Source of the DNA: Earliella scabrosa
Taxonomy: Eukaryota; Basidiomycota; Agaricomycetes; Polyporales; Polyporaceae
Assembly: GCA_022605405.1 (NCBI GenBank)
Contig: JABYQQ010000012.1
Coordinates: forward strand, 248,001-312,000
Reading direction: 5' to 3'
Length of the DNA: 64,000 bases
Below the pieces are notes generated by a model that saw only the letters and a list, made by a program, of their open reading frames with translations, did not search any database and was not told the origin of the DNA. The position numbers and the translations under genes were made by a program. Shown piece by piece: positions 58,690 through 64,000 of this stretch. Position 1 is the first letter of the stretch. Every line of letters starts with the position of its first letter.

Positions 58690-61600
58690 TTGCTGGTAGA
58701 TCTTCCTCGTCTTCCTGGCACGCCGCTTCGGGTGCCACATCGCCACCCAATGCTTCCCCGTTACCATGTCCTCGATTCTCACATCAAAGTGGATCCTAGC
58801 TGGGGCCATAACCGTATCCTTGTGGCCTATCGTGACTCCGACCCCTCTGCGATGGAAGAATTCTTCAAATTCATCGCCACAATGCCGTTTCCGGAAGGCA
58901 CCGAGGCAGGGATCGCAGCCGCCGGTAAGTCTCCGTCCATTCGTTCAATACAGCTACTGACCAACATTCAGGCCTTGTTCGTGCGTATGCGGGCGGCTAC
59001 ATCTTTTTCCGAGACACCCGTGGCTCTGGACTCGAAGAAGATGACTCTTTACAGCTTTGGGTGACCATCGTATGTTACAAATGCTTGACTACCCATTCGG
59101 CGCGTTGACATCTATTGTAGCGGGGCGATATCCAGCAGCCACTTCAAGGCCATGCAGCAAGCGCGGGACAAGGCGCTTGGCCCTCGTCACCTCCGCTCTT
59201 CGTCGAAGCCGTCTAAGACTGATGGAGTCTACTCTGGCGGCACGGCGTATGAGCGCAGCGACTCGGCGGCGAACGTGGTCAACGCCCCCCGGTGCTACAC
59301 CTTAGCACAGTCGTACCAAGTCCAGAAGAACGTGGTCGGTCCGACCGCCTCCGCGAAGATCGGCATGGGTGAAGCGCCCAACGCGCACCTCCTTCTACGG
59401 CAGGAGATTGTCAAAGTGAGTCACCTGAGCGCCGCGTATGAACCCCTTCTAACCCACTCTGATCTAGGCTGCAGCTCTTGTGGCTATATCGTCCCTCGAG
59501 ACCGCACCTGCCGAGATCAGCATGGCTCTACGTCGCCAGGCAGAGGTCATCAATTTGCCGCATATCGGGTACGAGGGCAACTACGCGTTCCCTACAATGC
59601 AAGCGAACTTTGCAGCGACTCAGTCACCGGACGCTCTCGCTTGTAAGTATGATATTTATCCATCCAATTCGCTTCGCTGACGACTCCATAGTATCTCGAA
59701 TGCAGCAAGACTTTGGAAGCTTCGGGGGCAAGCACGTCGACGAGCACGACTCCGTTGGCGGCATCACCTCGATGATCACCTACAGCGACTTGGCTGATGA
59801 TGATCATCCTGGATATTTCATCGTTGGCGACTTAGGCGTGGCTGTCTGTATGTATCATAGTTTGTACTGGCGTAACCATTTCCTCACATGGCTGTAGTGT
59901 TGTTGTCGTTCATTATAATCAACTTTTGTGGACGTCACTTCCACGGCAGTTATCCTCCGACCGCTGCTCCGGGCAAGAAACCCAAGAAGTGGTCGTGTCA
60001 CGTCAGCTTCATATGCTATCCTGCCAGCGCCATGATCAACGGTTCCACAAGTCTCAATTTCACAGTCTTACTGGGAAACAAGGTCCTAGCTATGCCGCCA
60101 GAGTTCGTGGACCCCAGGTGCGTACCTTTCCGCCCTCTGCCTTGTCAAGTCTCATGTTGCGTAGGTTTGACGACGCCCATGTCACAACAAACGTGGCGAA
60201 TTGGGTTCACTCGGGCACGTATCTCACCACGCCCCCCTCCTTCCTACGATTCTATTACCGCGCATTTTCCCAACTCGCATACCACCTTGGTCGCCAAGTC
60301 CCTGGAGATGCTCGTATGGAGATCGATTATCAGAAGCTCTCGGAATGTTTCCGGCTCGTTGAGAAGGATGGCACCGAGCATCGCCCAGAGTTCTGGGAGT
60401 TGCATCCTGGATCGTCAGCACAGTCCCGCGAATTCGGTTGCACGCGCCAGGAGACAATTGGGCTTTGGTGCAAACATCACTCTGACCGTGGCAAGTTCGT
60501 CGCACACCACGTTCATCTTGAACTCCAGAAGAAAGGTACGCACTCCTCCGGATCCTGCGGTACTTCTATGACAAATGCGCAACATCCATCATTCGACAGC
60601 TGCTATTGAAAAGGCCCAAAGTGGGCTGGGGAAACGCAAGAGAGACGATTCTGACCAAGTGTTTCACGAGTATGCTGGTGAGCGGAACGCGCGTGCGCTA
60701 CTGAGGTACATACCAAGTTGACGTCAATGTAGCTGGGCCGTCTGCGAAGAAGTCCAAGTCGGGGGTTCACAAGTCATCTAAGGGCCCCAAGAATGCGACC
60801 AAGAAGAAGGGAAATGCCAGGAACAAGACAAGCGTGGTAGTAAGGGGTGGTACGTGTTAGGTCCCGTTGTTCATTTGGAGTCCGTCTGATCAGTTGATAG
60901 CTCATGTGGACGCCATGGACGCACATGACAATGAGGATTATTCTGCCGATATTGAGGACGAATGTGGTCAGTCCTAGTCCTCTTCCTCTTCATAGCTTAG
61001 CCAGTATCTATGCTTTGTCCTCAGATGTGCTAGACGAGATGTCTCGCTGGTTGAATTTGCAGAGCCCTGGTCCGAGCAGTGAGAGATCTGGAGAGGGGCG
61101 TCGCCAGAGCTTGCGTCTTCAAGGCCTGCGACCAGCATCTTCGGCTGCTGTCGAACCGGGTCGTTATCAGCTCTGTCCAAGGAACCGTTAGTGTACTCTG
61201 AACAGTTTACCTATAAATTATTGACGGCACGATGTCCAGCGTTTGGATTCGACAGCGATTCTGAGCTCGAATTGACCAGCGCGCTCAAACGTGCCACACC
61301 AAGTGAACTTCGCCATCAGCTCGAGTATGTTCACTGGGACACAAGTAGTCTGGAAGACGGTACAAGTTAGTATCGCCGAGTCCTCACATTGCGTCGTCTT
61401 GTTAATGCACGCTCGTCGCTATGCCAGGCCTATCGTCCACTCCATCCATAATGCACGCCACCAACCCATCAGCAGCCTCTCAGGCTTGCGAAAATGATCA
61501 TACGGCCTCGTCAGCAGGGCCGCCTCGTCATCATGTTCCTGGTGTGTTTATCGTCCTATATCGACTTCATTGAACCTTATGATCCTTCCCAGCATATCAA

Positions 61601-63713
61601 GGTGTTCTCGACATATTTTCTGTCTCAAATCTACGCCTTGAAGTGGCCAAGTACTAACGCCTAGTTCACTCTCTCAGCAAGCTCTCGTCAAGCCGCATCA
61701 TTGAGCCTACCGCCCTTTCGACGTTCCTAGAGACCTTCCAATCCCAACATCTCTCATCCGACATGCCCAGCGCCGTATGTCGAATGTGGCCATCGCACGA
61801 ACGCGCGTGCAAGTTGGATGATCTCGCAGGCTTACAGCTGGCCTTTCACCGCCGACGACTCATGCTCTGCAGCGCCGCAGCGTGGTACTGGTTGAATGAG
61901 AGCTGTTCGTCATGCATTCGAGCCAAGCTTGCGGCTCTCCAAACAGTTCCACAAGGTGCTGATGATTCAGGCAACTGGCTTGAACGTCTGACCGCCCGTG
62001 TATATGGCGACGTAGCCAACAGAGTTGCCCAGGACTACTCTGCTGCCGACTTTCTCCCTCACCTGCAAGGTGCCGACGTCACAGGTCATCTTGCCCGTCC
62101 ACGCGTTCTAGAGGAGAACTTTGCCCCCCGAGTCCACACCGAGGTCCTGCGATTACTGCGGCTCTGGCTCAATTTCCCCTCCCATACCAACATGCTTTCT
62201 GCGTACTTCGTGATGTATGTCGTCGGAGCTTTCAAGAACTCTGACGTACTTCTGCTGGATGGAGTATGGCGTACATACCGTACCATCTGCGCCTCCATCC
62301 TCGGAAATTGGAGAAAGCCATCTGCCGCTCCGCTCTCCGTTCTCGATTCGTTCGGACATGCAGTCGCTACTTCGCCCCTTGCGGATCCTTCCTCCGTCGA
62401 GAGCCAGCTGATGTCTCAATTGTCCACCGCAATTGAGACATGCTCTCCTGGTGTGCGGCGCTGGACGGACGCCTTTGCCCATCGGATTGTACAAGGCAAC
62501 ACCCGGCCTTCAGAGGGTCAGTCGACGGCAATGCAGACCAACATATACTCGCTGGTTCGTACTTGCATGCTTCCTGATATGATTTCATCTTTTCTAAGCT
62601 ATTGTCATATAGAGTGCTCCGTCCTCAGCAACCAATACTGATTCCATGCCAAGCCGGGAGCTTAGTCCAGGGTCGTCTTCCAATAGACATCCAGACTCAC
62701 ATCCGACACCTGTCCATGTCCTCGAGCGTTACGCTAAACATCTCCTCCCTGTCGCGGCGGCTCTGGTTCGTGGGACGGCTCTACCAAACCCAAGTGAACT
62801 TCAATCGCTGGTCATGCAACAGCCGGATCACTTCCTTCCCTTCCGAGAACTTGCGCCGAGTCGTCGTCGTGTCACAGCGCCAGGAGGTCCCTTTCATCTA
62901 GAACTCATCGACGTTCCAGGCGCATTCACCAGCTGTATCATCTTCCACACACTGCTCTTCGACTCTCCAATACTGCAAGAGGGGACCCATGGCTACTTCC
63001 AGGATTGCAATGCATGGAACGACTTCCTTGCGACAAACGATTTCAATCCAGACAACCCCCAATCGTCCCGGTTCTTCAACATCAGTTGTTATGGGACGCC
63101 TCAAGCCCAACGTCGCCAGGGTCATATCATCGCTCCAGAGTACTTCGATTTCGAGCAGTCTTGGCACGATCTTCAAAACAAACATCCTGCGCAGCTCATC
63201 CCCTTCGAGAAGTTCGTCCTCTGGATTCAAGGCAAACGACTGGCCCTCGACAAGCAGCGGCAGAAACATCGCTTCTCTCACTTTCCACATCCGAAGCTGG
63301 TAGGCAAGCTCATCGCCTATCTTCTTGCCGCAGATTTGGTCTATGCCGCGAAGGTCGCAGCGCCGTCTCTCGAAGACGTTGCCAAGATTATTCATTCAAA
63401 CAAACTGGGTTCATATCATGGCCTCATCACAGCTGGCCTTATCCCTGAACAGAATGCCTCTCTCGACCAGGTTACCACTGCATTCAGAAACGTCTTTGAC
63501 CATCTTCACCATAGCATCTGTCCAGTGGACCGCGAGTTCATTCGTTTCGATGGAATTATGGTTGAGCATTTACTTTGTAAATTTCAGCGTTCTAGTAGCT
63601 CATGAACAGTGCCTATGACTAACAGTATCAATATCATAACAGATACTTACGCGCGTCCGCACTGGAGGGTTACCCATACACGGAACATCGCAAGGGTACG
63701 TCTATTACTATGA
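58690..63713 (+). CDS. Large protein with TET/JBP-like 2OG-Fe(II) dioxygenase domain
   Basis: TET/JBP enzymes oxidise 5-methylcytosine or thymine in DNA. Supported exons: up to 58924, 58972-59069, 59121-59415, 59468-59642, 59692-59847, 59898-60117, 60165-60535, 60600-60677, 60733-60849, 60901-60966, 61025-61186, 61240-61359, 61428-61541, 61593-61650, 61678-62554, 62613-63576 and 63643-63713; about 1390 residues. From 59121 onward every joint keeps frame; the joint 59069/59121 is off by one. Iron-binding H-x-D is in FGGKHVDEHDSVGG, then PGYFIVGDLGV, and the distal His in GRHFHGSYPP. The usual 2OG-binding Arg position may be His (KWSCHVSFICYP). A Lys-rich stretch (AKKSKSGVHKSSKGPKN) and an acidic linker follow, then an alpha-rich C-terminal half (LRLLRLWLNFPSH, LVGKLIAYLLAADLVYAAKV) that I do not recognise. 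The N-terminus is uncertain. Confidence 0.72.
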
Positions 63714-63738
63714 GATATATGCTAAAGACACAAACTAA

Positions 63739-64000
63739 CTTGGTTTAAAGTGGGCCATGTCTGGCATGAACGATTGATGAGTATTTTATTTCACTACTAG
63801 AGATATATTGTACTTCCTGTGTTCATACAGCAGAACATGTATGATACACCAAGACAAATAGTATAAATGTTAACAATTCATACAACCTTTCTATTCAATA
63901 CAATCTTTGTATGATGTTTTACATAATTTTTCAATATATGCAATTAGTATATAGAAGTTGAAGAATATTAACAAAGACTATTGGGTATATGTCAATTGAT
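63739..64000 (-). mobile_element. Family H element, copy H5, 3' end only
   Basis: Shows the family 3' end on the minus strand: CTCATCAATCGT, then the hairpin GCCAgacaTGGC, then AAACCAAG at 63739. The rest lies beyond the window. Confidence 0.8.

Overview
The window comes from a filamentous basidiomycete, most likely an Agaricomycete. Evidence: short (about 50-65 nt) GT-AG introns crowd every host gene; a DUF6534 membrane protein and a DUF6532 protein (families known mainly from Agaricomycetes) are present; and the mobile DNA includes a Plavaka-type transposase, a chromodomain Gypsy, Copia elements and a TET/JBP dioxygenase gene. I could not place it to species.

Layout. 1-12774 is an ordinary gene-dense host segment: a DUF6534 membrane protein (405-2538, minus), an RS-tailed nuclear cyclophilin (4029-5460, minus), a Rap/Rsr1-like small GTPase (6452-7490, plus), a DBP2/DDX5-type DEAD-box helicase (8408-10962, plus) and an alpha/beta hydrolase (11516-12774, plus). 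The cyclophilin and GTPase are divergent across a CT-rich spacer. From 12775 to the right edge the sequence is almost entirely mobile DNA.

17939-42344 is a Gypsy chromovirus split by later insertions. A Plavaka-type DNA transposon (22009-36583) sits in its protease/RT junction. That transposon carries a Copia element (27991-35550), and the Copia carries a rolling-circle-like element (31640-32699). Two more members of the same rolling-circle-like family (36798-38010 and 39345-40021) sit directly in the Gypsy coding sequence. Removing three of these inserts, and the Plavaka element, restores the interrupted reading frames exactly, which fixes their ends and the order of events.

42345-51345 holds a fragment related to the same family, a Copia RNase H scrap, a pogo-like transposase relic (43406-45335) broken by two hAT-type MITEs with perfect 8-bp target duplications, and a second Copia (45348-50394) whose integrase has lost its centre in frame.

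51370-63713 is a divergent pair: an unrecognised multi-exon gene (minus) and a very long gene (plus) with a TET/JBP-like 2-oxoglutarate/Fe(II) oxygenase domain. A 2.8-kb member of the rolling-circle-like family lies between them, and another begins at 63739 and leaves the window.

Most interesting: the rolling-circle-like family (here called H) with no target duplication, a 5' TTACGATTGATGAG end and a 3' hairpin plus CAAG end; two copies carry a long internal hairpin whose inner stem has been replaced on both arms with pairing kept. The TET/JBP-like gene pair with its cluster of palindromes is the second point of interest.
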